A stretch of DNA of 64,000 nt from Prochlorococcus marinus CUG1417 (GCF_017695975.1 NZ_JAAORN010000002.1:372001-436000); one strand, 5' to 3'. Positions 43,875 through 54,820 are shown, counted from the first letter of the stretch. The notes: generated by a model not told the origin, from the letters alone. Program-made: numbers and translations.

Positions 43875-46103
43875 TTAGCCAAATTTACCTGAAGTTGATG
43901 CAATAACAAATGCACCAAATGTAAGAATGTTTCCGATCGTGAAATGTGCTAATCCAACTAATCTGGCTTGAACAATTGAGAGAGCAACTGGCTTATCTCT
44001 CCAACCAACAAGGTTAGCAATTGGAGTACGCTGATGTGCCCAAACTAAAGTTTCGATTAATTCTTGCCAGTAACCTCGCCATGATATTAGGAACATGAAA
44101 CCAGTAGCCCAAACTAAGTGACCGAATAGGAACATCCAAGCCCAAGGAGATAAAGAGTTAACTCCAAATGGGTTATATCCATTAATAAGCTGAGCAGAGT
44201 TTAACCATAGATAATCTCTGAACCAACCCATAAGATAAGTTCCAGATTCATTAAATTGTGCTACATTACCTTGCCATATCGCTAGGTGTTTCCAATGCCA
44301 GTAGAAAGTTACCCATGCGATTAAATTTAATGCCCAGAACATAGCTAAGTACATAGCGTCCCAAGAAGAACTATCACAAGTACCTCCACGTCCAGGTCCA
44401 TCACAAGGGAATGCATAACCTAAATCTTTCTTGTCAGGAATTAATTTTGTTCCTCTAGCATCAAGTGCACCTTTGATAAGGATTAAAGCGGTTGTATGAA
44501 GACCTAAAGCGATAGCATGGTGAACTAAGAAATCTGCAGGACCAATAGGTAAAAAAGCACTTAATGCATCTTGTCTATTAATAAGATCCATCCAGTAATG
44601 ATTACCTGGTAATGAATTAGCAGCGAGACTTGCTGAGCTTGTAGGATCAGATAATAGAGCGTTAAAGCCGTACATCATTTTACCTTGAGCAGCTTGAACA
44701 AATTGAGCAAATACTGGCTCAATTAGAATTTGCTTTTCAGGATTACCAAAAGCTACAACAACATCGTTATGAACATAAATTCCAAGAGTATGGAATCCAA
44801 GCAACATTGTTACCCAACTAAGGTGACTAATCAAAGCTTCCTTTGTTCCAAGAACTCTTGCTAATACATTATCTTTATTTAATTCTGGATCGTAATCTCT
44901 TACAAAGAAAATAGCTCCATGTGCGAATGCACCAACCATCAAGAACATTGCTATGTACTGATGATGACTATATAAAGCAGATTGTGTAGTGTAATCCCTC
45001 GCAATAAAAGCGTAAGAGGGAAGAGCACCCATATGTTGCGCTACAAGAGAAGTAGCTACACCAAGTGATGCTAATGCTAGTCCAAGTTGGAAATGTAATG
45101 AATTATTTACAGTTTCGTATATTCCGTCATGGTTAATTCCGAAACTCCCTTTATGAGGGTCATTAGGATGTCTTGTATTATGAGCTTCTGTAATTTCTTT
45201 GAGGCTATGACCAATACCAAAAGTATTTCTATACATATGACCAGCAATTACAAAAACTGTTCCAATCGCAATGTGGTGGTGCGCAATATCTGTAAGCCAT
45301 AAAGCTTCACTTTGAGGATGAAGACCACCTAAGAAAGTAAAGATTGCTGTTCCAGCTCCTTCAGCTGTTCCAAATACTTGATCTAGAGAATCAGGATTTT
45401 GCGCATAAGCTCCCCAATTTAAAGTAAAGAAAGGAGCTAATCCTGCAGGGTGTGGAAGCACTGTTAACCAGTTATCCCAACCTACATGCTGTCCTCTTGA
45501 TTCAGGTATAGCAACATGAACCAAATGACCTGTCCAAGCGATACTGCTAAAACCGAATAAGACAGCCAAATGATGATTTAATCTTGACTCTGCATTTTTA
45601 AACCATGCTAGGGAAGGTCGGAATTTTGGCTGTAAGTGTAGCCAACCTGCAAATAGAGTCCAACAAGCCAAAATACTCATGAATATTGAAGCTTGAAAGA
45701 GTTGCTCATTAGTTCTCATTCCAATTGTGTACCACCAATGATAGAGACCTGAATAAGCGATGTTTACTGGACCGCTTGCTCCAGCTTGTGTCATCGCTTC
45801 TGTGATACCAGATCCAAAATGAGGATCCCAAATAGCATGAGCGATAGGTCGGACATGAGTTGGGTCAAGTACAAATTGCTCAAAGTTACCCTGCCAAGCA
45901 ATATGAAATAAGTTACCAGCCACCCAGAGAGCGATTATTGCTAGATGCCCGAAATGAGTAGAGAACAACTTCTGATAAAGTTTTTCTTCGGTCATACCAT
46001 CATGACTTTCAAAGTCATGAGCGGTAGCTATTCCGTACCATATTCTTCGGGTTGTGGGGTCCTGAGCTAGACCCTGGTTAAATGATGGAAATTTTGTTGC
46101 CAT
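43875..46103 (-). CDS. psaB: Photosystem I core protein PsaB
   Basis: This is one of the two reaction-centre proteins of photosystem I. The 742-residue membrane protein shows the FX cluster loop [12 protein letters not shown] near residues 565-576 and many chlorophyll-binding histidines, for example in [10 protein letters not shown] and [11 protein letters not shown]. It starts 28 bases after psaA on the same strand and is followed by a strong terminator. The codon use is more GC-rich than that of most neighbours, in line with heavy expression. Confidence 0.99.
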   Translation of the reverse strand: MATKFPSFNQGLAQDPTTRRIWYGIATAHDFESHDGMTEEKLYQKLFSTHFGHLAIIALWVAGNLFHIAWQGNFEQFVLDPTHVRPIAHAIWDPHFGSGITEAMTQAGASGPVNIAYSGLYHWWYTIGMRTNEQLFQASIFMSILACWTLFAGWLHLQPKFRPSLAWFKNAESRLNHHLAVLFGFSSIAWTGHLVHVAIPESRGQHVGWDNWLTVLPHPAGLAPFFTLNWGAYAQNPDSLDQVFGTAEGAGTAIFTFLGGLHPQSEALWLTDIAHHHIAIGTVFVIAGHMYRNTFGIGHSLKEITEAHNTRHPNDPHKGSFGINHDGIYETVNNSLHFQLGLALASLGVATSLVAQHMGALPSYAFIARDYTTQSALYSHHQYIAMFLMVGAFAHGAIFFVRDYDPELNKDNVLARVLGTKEALISHLSWVTMLLGFHTLGIYVHNDVVVAFGNPEKQILIEPVFAQFVQAAQGKMMYGFNALLSDPTSSASLAANSLPGNHYWMDLINRQDALSAFLPIGPADFLVHHAIALGLHTTALILIKGALDARGTKLIPDKKDLGYAFPCDGPGRGGTCDSSSWDAMYLAMFWALNLIAWVTFYWHWKHLAIWQGNVAQFNESGTYLMGWFRDYLWLNSAQLINGYNPFGVNSLSPWAWMFLFGHLVWATGFMFLISWRGYWQELIETLVWAHQRTPIANLVGWRDKPVALSIVQARLVGLAHFTIGNILTFGAFVIASTSGKFG

Positions 46104-46130
46104 TGAATTAAAAAGGTGAAGTTCAGGTTA

Positions 46131-48434
46131 TTAGCCCAGACCGAAAAGGCGAGCGTGGAAGAAGGCCCATGTGGTAGCAATACCACCTACAAGAAAGTGT
46201 GTAACACCGACTGCACGTCCCTGTGTAATAGAAAGAGCTCGTGGTTGAATAGTTGGTGCAACCTTTAATTTATTGTGAGCCCAAACAATTGATTCGAACA
46301 ATTCTTGCCAATATCCTCTTCCGCTGAAGAGGAACATTAAACTGAACGCCCATATAAAGTGAGCTCCTAAGAACATCAAACCGTACATACTTATTGATTG
46401 ACCATAGCTTGTTAGTACTTGAGAAGCTTGAGCCCAGAGGAAATCTCTTAGCCAACCATTGATAGTAATTGAACTTTGTGCGAAATTACCACCAGTGAGT
46501 CCCCAGACATCACTCTGCATTTTCCAAGAGAAGTGGAAAATAACTATTGATAAACAGTTATACATCCAGAAGAGAGCCAAGAAAACGTGATCCCATGAAG
46601 AAACTTGACATGTACCACCTCTTCCAGGACCATCACAAGGGAATCTAAATCCTAAAGAAGCTTTATCAGGGATCAACCTTGAACTTCTTGCATAAAGTAC
46701 TCCTTTAAGAAGTATCAAAACAGTTACATGGATTTGGAAAGCATGAATATGATGAATCATTAAATCAGCTGTACCTAAAGGGATTGGCGCTATAGCAACC
46801 TTTCCACCAACTTCTACTAAACTTCCATTAAAAACTTCACTTAAAGCTTTGTGAGGTAAAGCTTCAGCAGTACCTGCTAGAAGAGAAGTGCCAACAGCAG
46901 ATGCTTGAATACTCTGCACCCATTGAGCAAAGATTGGCTGAAGTTGGATTGCAGAATCACTAAACATATCTTGAGGTCTACCTAAAGCTCTCATAGTATC
47001 GTTATGAATATAGAGTCCAAAACTATGGAATCCTAGCCACATACATACCCAGTTCAAGTGACTGATTAAAGCATCTCTTGCCTTAAGAATTCTGTCTAAT
47101 ACATTATCAATATGTTTTGCTGGATCGTAATCTCTAACCATTGCAATTCCCGCATGCGCACCTGCTCCTACTATGAATAATCCACCTATCCACATGTGAT
47201 GGGTAAATAATCCAAGTACTGTCATATAGTCAGTAGCTATATAAGGATATGGTGGCATCGCATACATGTGATGAGATACAAGAATACTTATTGATCCAAG
47301 CATCGCTAGGTTTACTGATAGCTGAGCATGTCTACTTTCTGCCATAAACTCAAAAAGACCTTGATGACCTTTAGGAGCAGGGAATAATATTGGGTCTCCT
47401 TGTTGTGAATCTAATATTTCTTTCATACTATGACCAATACCGTAATTGGTTCTATACATATGACCACCGATTATTGCTATTACACCAAAAGCTAAATGAT
47501 GATGTGAAACATCAGTCATCCATAAGCTTCCTGTAACAGGATTAAGTCCGCCTTTAAAAGTAAGGAAGTCTGAGAAAGCTAACCAATTTAAACTGAAGAA
47601 ATTGCCTGTACCACTTGCTAATCCAGGAAATATCTGACTAATAATTTGTGGATCGCAGAGTTGATGTGGCATAGGAATATCTGCAATAGTTGCTATTTCT
47701 TTGCCATTAATAACTAAAGGAGAGCCTGCATCAATTGCATCTAAGAGAGCTGCAGTAGGAGCTCCTATATGAATACAATGACCTGCCCATGCTAAAGATC
47801 CTAGACCTACTAAACCAGCTATATGGTGGTTAAGCATAGACTCAATATTTTGGAACCACTCCATTTTAGGAGCTGCTTTGTGATAATGAAAAATTCCAGC
47901 ATGAAGCATAAGTGCAGCCATTACTACAGCACCTATTGCTAAAGCCATCAGTTCACTCTCATTAGTGATTCCCCATGCTCGCCACATGTGGAATATTCCT
48001 GAACTAATTTGAATACCGTTGTAGTTAGCTCCAAGATCAGCATTAAGCATTTCTTGACCAACGATTGCCCATACTTGCTGAGCTCCAGGTTTGACATGAG
48101 TTGGGTCAGCTAACCAACCTGAATAATTAGAAAATCTTGCTCCATGGAAAAATGCAGCACTCATCCATATAAAGATGACTGCAAGATGTCCAAAATGAGC
48201 TGAAAAGATTTTTCTTGTCGCTTCTTCAGCATCGCCTGTATGCACATCGAAATCATGTGCATCTGCATGCAAATTCCAGATCCAAGTTGTAGTTTTTGGA
48301 CCTTTAGATAATTTACTTGACCAGAAACCTGGCTTATCTAATTTGGCAAAATCAATAGGTCTTGGATCGGCCTTGACAGGATCCTCCAAAACTTTTTTGT
48401 TTTTTTCTCCACTTTCTGGTGGGCTGATGGTCAT
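46131..48434 (-). CDS. psaA: Photosystem I core protein PsaA
   Basis: PsaA pairs with PsaB to bind P700, A0, A1 and FX. At 767 residues it is normal length. The FX loop is [12 protein letters not shown] near residue 602, and [10 protein letters not shown] is visible. A Shine-Dalgarno-like GAGGTG sits four bases upstream of the ATG (48439-48444 on the minus strand), stronger than most start sites in the window. The leader upstream has tandem inverted repeats. It is divergent from the cobJ fusion gene. Confidence 0.99.
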   Translation of the reverse strand: MTISPPESGEKNKKVLEDPVKADPRPIDFAKLDKPGFWSSKLSKGPKTTTWIWNLHADAHDFDVHTGDAEEATRKIFSAHFGHLAVIFIWMSAAFFHGARFSNYSGWLADPTHVKPGAQQVWAIVGQEMLNADLGANYNGIQISSGIFHMWRAWGITNESELMALAIGAVVMAALMLHAGIFHYHKAAPKMEWFQNIESMLNHHIAGLVGLGSLAWAGHCIHIGAPTAALLDAIDAGSPLVINGKEIATIADIPMPHQLCDPQIISQIFPGLASGTGNFFSLNWLAFSDFLTFKGGLNPVTGSLWMTDVSHHHLAFGVIAIIGGHMYRTNYGIGHSMKEILDSQQGDPILFPAPKGHQGLFEFMAESRHAQLSVNLAMLGSISILVSHHMYAMPPYPYIATDYMTVLGLFTHHMWIGGLFIVGAGAHAGIAMVRDYDPAKHIDNVLDRILKARDALISHLNWVCMWLGFHSFGLYIHNDTMRALGRPQDMFSDSAIQLQPIFAQWVQSIQASAVGTSLLAGTAEALPHKALSEVFNGSLVEVGGKVAIAPIPLGTADLMIHHIHAFQIHVTVLILLKGVLYARSSRLIPDKASLGFRFPCDGPGRGGTCQVSSWDHVFLALFWMYNCLSIVIFHFSWKMQSDVWGLTGGNFAQSSITINGWLRDFLWAQASQVLTSYGQSISMYGLMFLGAHFIWAFSLMFLFSGRGYWQELFESIVWAHNKLKVAPTIQPRALSITQGRAVGVTHFLVGGIATTWAFFHARLFGLG

Positions 48435-48768
48435 CTAGCACCTCGAAAATAATTGACATTAAAGCCGATTGATCGGATCTTGAACCTATATTTAATGATA
48501 ATGTTCAAGAAAACGAATCCTTCGGTACTTTAGATATTCGTTTCAAAAATAATAAGGCAAAGATTCTTTCGTTATGCATTAACGTAACAAATGTTCTAAT
48601 GATTGTTACTATATGAATATTTTGTTAAATTCTAGTCTATGACTAAATTATGGGTATTTTTACCCAAATTTTATATAAATTTCTTAAATTTTTTTTTATA
48701 TTTCAAAGAAATTTTTTTGAATCAAGCGACAGGATATAATTTCAAAGTTACTATCAATAGTTTCTAAT
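48435..48768. promoter_or_regulatory. psaA leader and promoter region with tandem inverted repeats
   Basis: This 334-base gap between divergent psaA and cobJ contains no gene. Going away from psaA it holds five inverted repeats: CCGAT-2-ATCGG (48465-48476); TCTTGAAC-17-GTTCAAGA (48478-48510); AAACGAAT-17-ATTCGTTT (48511-48543); GTAACAA-12-TTGTTAC (48584-48609); and TGGGTA-4-TACCCA (48651-48666). The second and third have identical geometry and touch each other. The three nearest psaA could fold in its mRNA leader. Confidence 0.6.
48735..48740 (+). promoter_or_regulatory. Candidate -10 element for the cobJ fusion gene
   Basis: A perfect TATAAT lies 28 bases before the TTG start of the CbiG-CobJ gene. 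No good -35 hexamer lies at standard spacing; the region there is a poly-T run. A start of transcription near 48747 would give a leader of about 20 bases. Confidence 0.4.
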
Positions 48769-50577
48769 TTGAAAGGCATTGCGATAGGTCTATCTAATAA
48801 TTCAAAAGAAATTTTAAAAAGGCTTAAAAAAACCGAGTTTGTCAAAGACATCTATATTGCAAGTTCTTCAAAAGAAGATGAAAAGGAAAATGAACTTATT
48901 CCAGTACAAAAACCTAAGGAAATCTTACTAAAAAAATGGCCTGAGATAGATCTAATAATTTTTATAGGCTCAATTGCTGCATCAATACGCATAATAAATT
49001 CATTTTTAACCTCTAAAGATCAAGATCCAGGAGTAATAGTTATAGATAACAAATGTTCCAAGATAGTTCCTTTAATTGGCTTACATCAGTCAAATACGCA
49101 ATATATTGCATTTCAAATTGCCAATTTACTTGGTGGCGAAATAATAGAAACTAATAATTCCAATGATCAAAGCTTCTTAAATCTTGATGCATTTGGGAAT
49201 CAATGGGGTTGGGAAAGATCAGGCGACATAAAGGATTGGTCAAAACTAGTAATTAAACAAGCTAAGAACGAAGAAATATTTTGCAAACAATTATCTGGTA
49301 ATAGTTTGTGGAAAAATTCAGAATCAGGGGAGATTGTTAATCAAATCAATGAAAAAGAAATTGAAAAACCAGATTCAACATTTCATGTGAGTATATTCGA
49401 AAATCATGAAACAACTTGGCATCCGCCAGTATTATGGATTGGCATTGGATGTGAAAGAAATACAAGCAAAGAATTAATAGCAAATTCTTTAAATAATTTA
49501 TTGGAATCGAGAAATTTATCGAAGTATGCAATTGCGGGACTTGCAACGGTTGATATAAAAAAAGATGAGAAAGGAATTTTAGAACTTGCTGAAGAAAAAA
49601 ACTTGCCTTTAAAGTTTTTTAGTAAAGAAGATCTTTCAAAAATAATTGTTCCAAATCCTTCAAGTGTTGTAGAAAAGGAAATTGGCACCCCTTCTGTAGC
49701 GGAAGCCTCTTGTTTACTCGCAGCAGGAGAAGAATCAAAATTATTAGAAGAAAAAAGAATTTTTAAAAATCAATCTGGGGCAGTAACTATCGCTGTAGCA
49801 GAATCAAAAAATCAATATAATCCAACCCATGGCGAAATACATATTATTGGAAGTGGTCCTGGTGATATCTCCTTCCTAACCAGTAATGCAAAAAAAGCAC
49901 TTTCAAGATGTACTGTTTGGATCGGATACAAAATGTATTTAGATTTAATTAAGTCCTTAAAAAGAAGTGACCAAGTTTTAATTGAAAGTAAACTTACTGA
50001 AGAAGAAGATAGATGCAGTAAAGCAATTAAACTAGCTGAGGAAGGAATAAAAGTGGCTTTAATTTCTTCAGGGGAATCTGGATTTTATGGCATGGCAGGT
50101 TTACTTTTAGAATTACTTCAAAAAATTAAAAAAAAATATAGACCTTACTTTGAAGTACATCCAGGTATAAGTAGTGTTCAATTAGCGGCTGCGATTAGTG
50201 GAGCACCACTAATGAATGACTTTTGTTCAGTAAGCTTAAGCGATAAATTAACTCCATGGTCTTTAATAGAAAAAAGAATTGAAGGAGCTCTTGTTGGTGA
50301 CTTTGTAATAGCTTTATTTAATCCTCAATCTATTGAAAGAAATTGGCAGCTAAAAAGTGTAATAGATAAATGTTTACAATCTAGGGATGGTGATACTCCA
50401 GTTTTAATAGCTAGACAAGTAGGTAGAGAAAATCAAACTAAAAAATTTTTTACTTTAAACACCATTCCTTTTAAAGAAATTGATATGCTATCAATAATTA
50501 TTATTGGAAATTCTCAAACAACTTTAGTTGACGAAATATTTCTCACTCCCAGAGGATATTTACAAAATGAAGTTTAG
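48769..50577 (+). CDS. cobJ: Fused CbiG-like / precorrin-3B C17-methyltransferase
   Basis: This is a corrin-ring enzyme of cobalamin (pseudocobalamin) synthesis. The 602-residue protein has a CbiG part over about residues 1-345, with the CbiG C domain at WIGIGCERNTSKELI, and a CobJ methyltransferase from residue 355. The CobJ part starts IHIIGSGPGDISFLT and includes GESGFYGMAG and HPGISSVQLAAA, typical of SAM-dependent tetrapyrrole methylases. CbiG-CobJ fusions are known in cyanobacteria. The start is TTG at 48769, and no better start is in frame. Confidence 0.93.
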   Translation: MKGIAIGLSNNSKEILKRLKKTEFVKDIYIASSSKEDEKENELIPVQKPKEILLKKWPEIDLIIFIGSIAASIRIINSFLTSKDQDPGVIVIDNKCSKIVPLIGLHQSNTQYIAFQIANLLGGEIIETNNSNDQSFLNLDAFGNQWGWERSGDIKDWSKLVIKQAKNEEIFCKQLSGNSLWKNSESGEIVNQINEKEIEKPDSTFHVSIFENHETTWHPPVLWIGIGCERNTSKELIANSLNNLLESRNLSKYAIAGLATVDIKKDEKGILELAEEKNLPLKFFSKEDLSKIIVPNPSSVVEKEIGTPSVAEASCLLAAGEESKLLEEKRIFKNQSGAVTIAVAESKNQYNPTHGEIHIIGSGPGDISFLTSNAKKALSRCTVWIGYKMYLDLIKSLKRSDQVLIESKLTEEEDRCSKAIKLAEEGIKVALISSGESGFYGMAGLLLELLQKIKKKYRPYFEVHPGISSVQLAAAISGAPLMNDFCSVSLSDKLTPWSLIEKRIEGALVGDFVIALFNPQSIERNWQLKSVIDKCLQSRDGDTPVLIARQVGRENQTKKFFTLNTIPFKEIDMLSIIIIGNSQTTLVDEIFLTPRGYLQNEV

Positions 50578-50642
50578 ATAATCCATGATTTTATAAATAG
50601 AATGTTTTTCTTTGCTTTTTCTTTATAAAAATACTAATCTTT

Positions 50643-50648
50643 TATAAT
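50643..50648 (+). promoter_or_regulatory. Candidate -10 element for the HAD hydrolase gene
   Basis: TATAAT lies 19 bases before the TTG start of the HAD-family gene, within an otherwise empty 90-base gap. If used, the mRNA leader would be only about a dozen bases, too short for a Shine-Dalgarno site. No clear -35 box is seen. Confidence 0.35.
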
Positions 50649-50667
50649 AAGAATGTAAGACAATTCA

Positions 50668-51456
50668 TTGAAAAATATTGGTTTAATTTTGTTTGATATA
50701 GATGGGGTAATCCGCAGCGTGGAAAATAGTTACAGACTTTCATTAAAAAAAACAGTTTACAAATTTTCCGGATGGGAGCCAAGTTATATAGATATTGATA
50801 ATGCAAAAAATGAAGGGATCTGGAATAATGACTGGGATTTAAGTTTAGAACTTATAAAAAGATATATAAAAAAGAAGAACTTAAACATTAAAATTCCTCA
50901 AAGAGAGGAAATAGTAAAATGTTTTGAAAAGTTTTACTTTGGTGGAGATCCAAATAAAGATAGTAAATATTGGTCTGGTTACATTACAAATGAGGAGTTA
51001 TTAGTTGATAAAAAGTTTTTTGATTTAATTCAAGGTAATGGAATAATCTGGGGTTTTGTTAGTGGTGCAGAGTCTGCTTCTGCAAAATTTGTTTTAGAAA
51101 AAAGACTTGGACTAAAATCACCACCATTAATATCTATGGGAGATGCCCCTGAAAAGCCTGATCCTAAGGGTTTTATTAACTTATCAAAAAAGCTTATTGG
51201 AGATAAACTTGGCAAATCAAATATTCCCATTGCATATGTAGGAGATACTATTGCAGATATAAATACAGTTATAAACGCTAGAAAGGAAATCCCATCTCAG
51301 AAATTCATAAGTATCGGTATAGCTCCACCTCATTTACATTTAAATTTTCGATTAAAAGAACGTAATTATTACGAAACAAATCTTAGAAATGCAGGCGCTG
51401 ACATGATTTTAAATTCTATTTATGACCTTAAAGATATTAATCTTGACTTGTTTTAA
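50668..51456 (+). CDS. HAD-superfamily subfamily IA hydrolase
   Basis: This 262-residue phosphatase-like protein has HAD motif I as DIDGVI in ILFDIDGVIRS, motif II as the Ser in GFVSGAE, the Lys in PEKPDPKG, and motif IV acidic residues in YVGDTIADI. It belongs to a cyanobacterial group of HAD proteins whose substrate is not known to me. The start is TTG at 50668, placed just before motif I as is usual. It lies upstream of tRNA-Ser, which is on the other strand. Confidence 0.87.
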   Translation: MKNIGLILFDIDGVIRSVENSYRLSLKKTVYKFSGWEPSYIDIDNAKNEGIWNNDWDLSLELIKRYIKKKNLNIKIPQREEIVKCFEKFYFGGDPNKDSKYWSGYITNEELLVDKKFFDLIQGNGIIWGFVSGAESASAKFVLEKRLGLKSPPLISMGDAPEKPDPKGFINLSKKLIGDKLGKSNIPIAYVGDTIADINTVINARKEIPSQKFISIGIAPPHLHLNFRLKERNYYETNLRNAGADMILNSIYDLKDINLDLF

Positions 51457-51491
51457 AACAAATACTAATTAAAAATTTTCTAAATAAATCA

Positions 51492-51580
51492 CGGAGAGGG
51501 AGGGATTCGAACCCTCGACAAAAGTTACCTCCTGTAACTCCTTAGCAGGGAGCCGCTTTCAACCACTCAGCCACCTCTCC
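51492..51580 (-). tRNA. tRNA-Ser (anticodon GCT)
   Basis: An 89-base class II tRNA with a long variable arm, as expected for serine. The acceptor is GGAGAGG/CCTCTCC with discriminator G. The anticodon loop is CTGCTAA within CTCC/GGAG pairs, giving anticodon GCT for AGC/AGU codons. The T arm contains GGTTCGAATCC. CCA is not encoded. Confidence 0.96.
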
Positions 51581-51641
51581 AGTTCCTATACATTATCAAT
51601 TTTTCTGCAAACATTCAAAATTTTTTATTTAATCGAAATGT

Positions 51642-52841
51642 CTAATCTACTTGAACTTTCGGTAATCTATTTTTAAAAGAACAAAGAATTTCCCAAGGGA
51701 TAGTATTAGATTCTCTTGCCCATTCAAGAGGAGAAATTGTTTTATCCCCATCAGATCCTAGTAATAACATGGTACTACCAACTTTAATTTCATTAGAATC
51801 TGTTATGTCTACCATCATTTGGTCCATAGTTATAGATCCAACTTGAGGATAAAATTTATTATTGTGGATAACGTTAATCTTGCCTGAAAGATTTCTTGGT
51901 ACACCATCCGCATAACCAATACTTAATACAGCTAACTTAGTTTTTCTATGACTCACAAATTTGCCTCCATAACTTACACTTACACCTTTATCAATAGTTC
52001 TTATAAAAGCTACTTTGACCTTCAAAGATAAAGCTGGTTTAAGTAATAAATTTTTATCTATTTTTGCTAGAGGACTGTATCCGTACATAGAAAGTCCAAC
52101 TCGCACCATGTGCAAATGAAAATCTTTGCTAAGAAGCATTCCCGCTGAATTAGCCAAATGAATTTTAATTTGATTACTGCTATCCAGATTAATTTGCTTT
52201 AATAATTTATTAAACTTCAGTCTTTGTAATTGTGTAATGCTTTGAGAATCTAATGCTTTATCTTCATCTGCAGACGATAAATGACTATAAATTCCTTCTA
52301 TTGAAATATTCTCAAAAGATTTTATTTTTTCAAATTGCTGAACAAATTTATTAGATTCAAATCCTAATCTTGACATTCCAGTATCAACCTTAAGATGTAA
52401 TGAAAATTTCAACCCAAAGTGCTTCCCGATATTATTGCAAACTAAACACTCTCTTATACTACTTATAGTTGGCATAAGATCATTTTTAAAGGATATTATT
52501 AAATCTCTTTTTGTATATAGATTTCCGAGAATAAGAATTGGTTTTTTAACTCCAAAAGAACGTAGCTTAATGCCTTCTTTTAAAGTTGCAACGCCTAATT
52601 GCGAAGCTCCCCCTTTGATAGCATATTCAGATACTACTTTTGCATCATGTCCATATCCATCAGCTTTAACGACTGCCATAAACTGACAATTTTTACTTAA
52701 TTTTGATCTTAACTGTCTAACGTTTTTTTCTATTGCTTTACCTTTAACTTCAATCCATGCTCTTTGTTTTAGATCTATATCTTTTTCAAAATTTGGAAAT
52801 TTTTCAAAATTAAAAACCTGATTTGTTTGCCTATTTTGCAT
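51642..52841 (-). CDS. alr: Alanine racemase
   Basis: It makes D-alanine for peptidoglycan with PLP. At 399 residues it is normal length. The PLP lysine lies in MAVVKADGYGHD and the catalytic tyrosine in VSYGGKF, with SIGYADGV and MDQMMVD following. It is divergent from the HNH gene, with 68 bases between the preferred start codons. tRNA-Ser lies just downstream on the same strand. Confidence 0.96.
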   Translation of the reverse strand: MQNRQTNQVFNFEKFPNFEKDIDLKQRAWIEVKGKAIEKNVRQLRSKLSKNCQFMAVVKADGYGHDAKVVSEYAIKGGASQLGVATLKEGIKLRSFGVKKPILILGNLYTKRDLIISFKNDLMPTISSIRECLVCNNIGKHFGLKFSLHLKVDTGMSRLGFESNKFVQQFEKIKSFENISIEGIYSHLSSADEDKALDSQSITQLQRLKFNKLLKQINLDSSNQIKIHLANSAGMLLSKDFHLHMVRVGLSMYGYSPLAKIDKNLLLKPALSLKVKVAFIRTIDKGVSVSYGGKFVSHRKTKLAVLSIGYADGVPRNLSGKINVIHNNKFYPQVGSITMDQMMVDITDSNEIKVGSTMLLLGSDGDKTISPLEWARESNTIPWEILCSFKNRLPKVQVD

Positions 52842-52909
52842 TAACTTTGCACAAATTTATGCGCTTATTGAAATATACAGTTAGCATGACATGTAAATTG
52901 TATTTTGGC

Positions 52910-53416
52910 ATGGGCCAGACTCTAGTTTTAAATGCATCTTATGAACCTTTAAACATCACTTCCTGGCGAAGAGCAGTAATTTTGATGATTAAAGGTAAAG
53001 CAGAAAGCTTAGAGGAAGATATAACATATTCAATTCATAGCGGGAAAAAGTTGCCGACAGTTATAAGACTTCGTTACTACGTCAAAGTTCCTTTTAGAGA
53101 GGTTTCTTTAACAAGAAAAAATATTCTTCTCAGAGATAATAATTCTTGCCAATACTGTAATTATAGGGGTAATGACCTATCAATAGATCATGTTTTACCG
53201 AGAAGCAGAGGTGGAACAGATAATTGGGAAAATGTTACTACAGCATGTCTCAGATGTAATGTACAAAAAGGTAATCGAACCCCAGAAGAGGCGAATATGC
53301 CCTTAAAACGCAAGCCTTATCGTCCATTAAGTAATCTAAATTTTGAAGCTACAAGACAAATTGACTCTGGCAAGCATAAAGAATGGAGTAAATACGTAGT
53401 AGGGGTTGAAATCTAA
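52910..53416 (+). CDS. HNH endonuclease family protein
   Basis: This 168-residue protein has an N-terminal domain starting MGQTLVLNASYEPLN and an HNH domain: CQYCNYRGNDLSIDHVLP, RGGTDNWENV and CLRCN, with the two CxxC zinc pairs and the catalytic His in IDHV. This type is universal in cyanobacteria and free-standing, not in a mobile element. Its role is not known, though DNA repair is a reasonable guess. I use the ATG at 52910, not the one at 52823 that would overlap alr, because the conserved family start is MGQ. Confidence 0.88.
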   Translation: MGQTLVLNASYEPLNITSWRRAVILMIKGKAESLEEDITYSIHSGKKLPTVIRLRYYVKVPFREVSLTRKNILLRDNNSCQYCNYRGNDLSIDHVLPRSRGGTDNWENVTTACLRCNVQKGNRTPEEANMPLKRKPYRPLSNLNFEATRQIDSGKHKEWSKYVVGVEI

Positions 53417-53424
53417 AAAAAATC

Positions 53425-54519
53425 TTAATTTACTTCTTTATTAAAATCTTCCATCATTCTTTTTTGTTCTTGCGCTATGCATGCATTAATCACTTCTTCT
53501 AATTGACCAGCAAGAATTGGCTCAAGAGAAAAATTGGAACCTAATCTATGATCAGTTGTTCTGTTATCTTTAAAATTATAAGTTCTGATTTTTTCACTTC
53601 TATCGCCTGTTCCAACCTGGGAAAGCCTTTGTGATCTCTCTTTTGCATTGGCTTCTTTTAATTGAATTTCATACAATTTAGCTCTTAAAATTTCCATTGC
53701 TCGTTCGCGATTTTGCAATTGTGATCTTTCTTGAGTACAAAAAACTCTTATTCCTGTAGGCTTGTGGAGAAGATCAATAGCTGTCTCTACCTTATTAACA
53801 TTTTGTCCCCCTGCACCTCCTGATCTTGCTGTTCCAACCTCTAGATCTGTTGGATCAATTTTAACTTCAACAGGATCAGCCTCAGGCATAACGGCAACTG
53901 TAGCAGTAGAGGTGTGAACTCTACCTTGAGATTCAGTAGCTGGAACTCTTTGGACTCTATGTACACCAGCCTCAAATTTAAGTTGACTATATACAGAATC
54001 TCCCTTAACGGAGATAACTAACTCCTTAAATCCTCCCATATCTGACTCAGAAGCACTAACAGGTTTTACAGACCATCCAATTTTTTGTCCATATCTTTCA
54101 TACATTCTTGCTAAATCACCCGCCCAGATACAGGCCTCGTTACCTCCAGCACCGGCTCTGATTTCTAACATTACACTTCTTTCATCTCTTGGGTCTTTTG
54201 GCAATAAGGCGATTGTGGTTTTTTGAATCAGTTCACTCTTAGATTCCTCGAGAGTTATTAACTCCTCATTTATCAAAGATTCCATTTCTTTATCATTTCT
54301 ATTCTCTTTTAGTAGATTTTTTGAATCTTCTATTTCTTTATCTGTATCAAGCAACTTATTAAAATCAATCACCAAAGGTTCCAATTTTGATCTTTCTCTT
54401 GCTATTGATTCTAATTTTTTGGGATCATTAGCTATATCAGGATCTGCAAGTTGCACTTCCAAATTTTCAAAACTTTCTGAAGCAGTTTTCAACCTTGCAA
54501 TTAATGTTGAGTATTCCAA
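53425..54519 (-). CDS. prfA: Peptide chain release factor 1
   Basis: RF1 reads UAA and UAG and triggers release of the finished protein. The 364-residue protein has the RF1-type PAT tripeptide in RVPATESQG and the catalytic GGQ in [13 protein letters not shown] near residue 236. It is the last gene of the long ribosomal-protein run, 27 bases after rpmE. It ends eight bases from the convergent HNH gene. Confidence 0.97.
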   Translation of the reverse strand: MEYSTLIARLKTASESFENLEVQLADPDIANDPKKLESIARERSKLEPLVIDFNKLLDTDKEIEDSKNLLKENRNDKEMESLINEELITLEESKSELIQKTTIALLPKDPRDERSVMLEIRAGAGGNEACIWAGDLARMYERYGQKIGWSVKPVSASESDMGGFKELVISVKGDSVYSQLKFEAGVHRVQRVPATESQGRVHTSTATVAVMPEADPVEVKIDPTDLEVGTARSGGAGGQNVNKVETAIDLLHKPTGIRVFCTQERSQLQNRERAMEILRAKLYEIQLKEANAKERSQRLSQVGTGDRSEKIRTYNFKDNRTTDHRLGSNFSLEPILAGQLEEVINACIAQEQKRMMEDFNKEVN

Positions 54520-54546
54520 TTGAAATTATGCTTAATTTTGAAAATT

Positions 54547-54807
54547 CTATTTTTTAGAATCTTTTTTTTCTTTTTGATCTTTTGTTGTGGCTGAATTAGC
54601 TGTACCCATTCCATATTTTTTCATAAACCTATCAACCCTACCTTCTGTATCAAGAATCTTTTGAGTTCCAGTGAAGAAAGGATGATTACCACTCCAGACA
54701 TCAACATGTAGTTCAGGCTGCGTGGAACCAGTAGTCATCACAACTTCTCCATTACAAATAACTTTTGCATCTGGATACCATTTTGGGTGTATTTCTGATT
54801 TTGGCAT
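54547..54807 (-). CDS. rpmE: 50S ribosomal protein L31, zinc-free form
   Basis: The 86-residue protein has the L31 core KSEIHPKWYPDAKVICNGEV and WSGNHPFFTGTQKILDTEGRVDRF. Only one cysteine remains of the four that bind zinc in the C+ form, so this is a C- type L31. The C-terminal tail is Lys-rich. It lies 14 bases after rpsI in the run rplM-rpsI-rpmE-prfA. Confidence 0.95.
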   Translation of the reverse strand: MPKSEIHPKWYPDAKVICNGEVVMTTGSTQPELHVDVWSGNHPFFTGTQKILDTEGRVDRFMKKYGMGTANSATTKDQKEKKDSKK

Positions 54808-54820
54808 AATTTAAATTCCT

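Noticed and set aside
52823-52909. Upstream start of the HNH gene overlapping alr
   Set aside because: The extra 29 residues are not family-like, and the conserved start MGQTLVLNASYEPLN begins at 52910.
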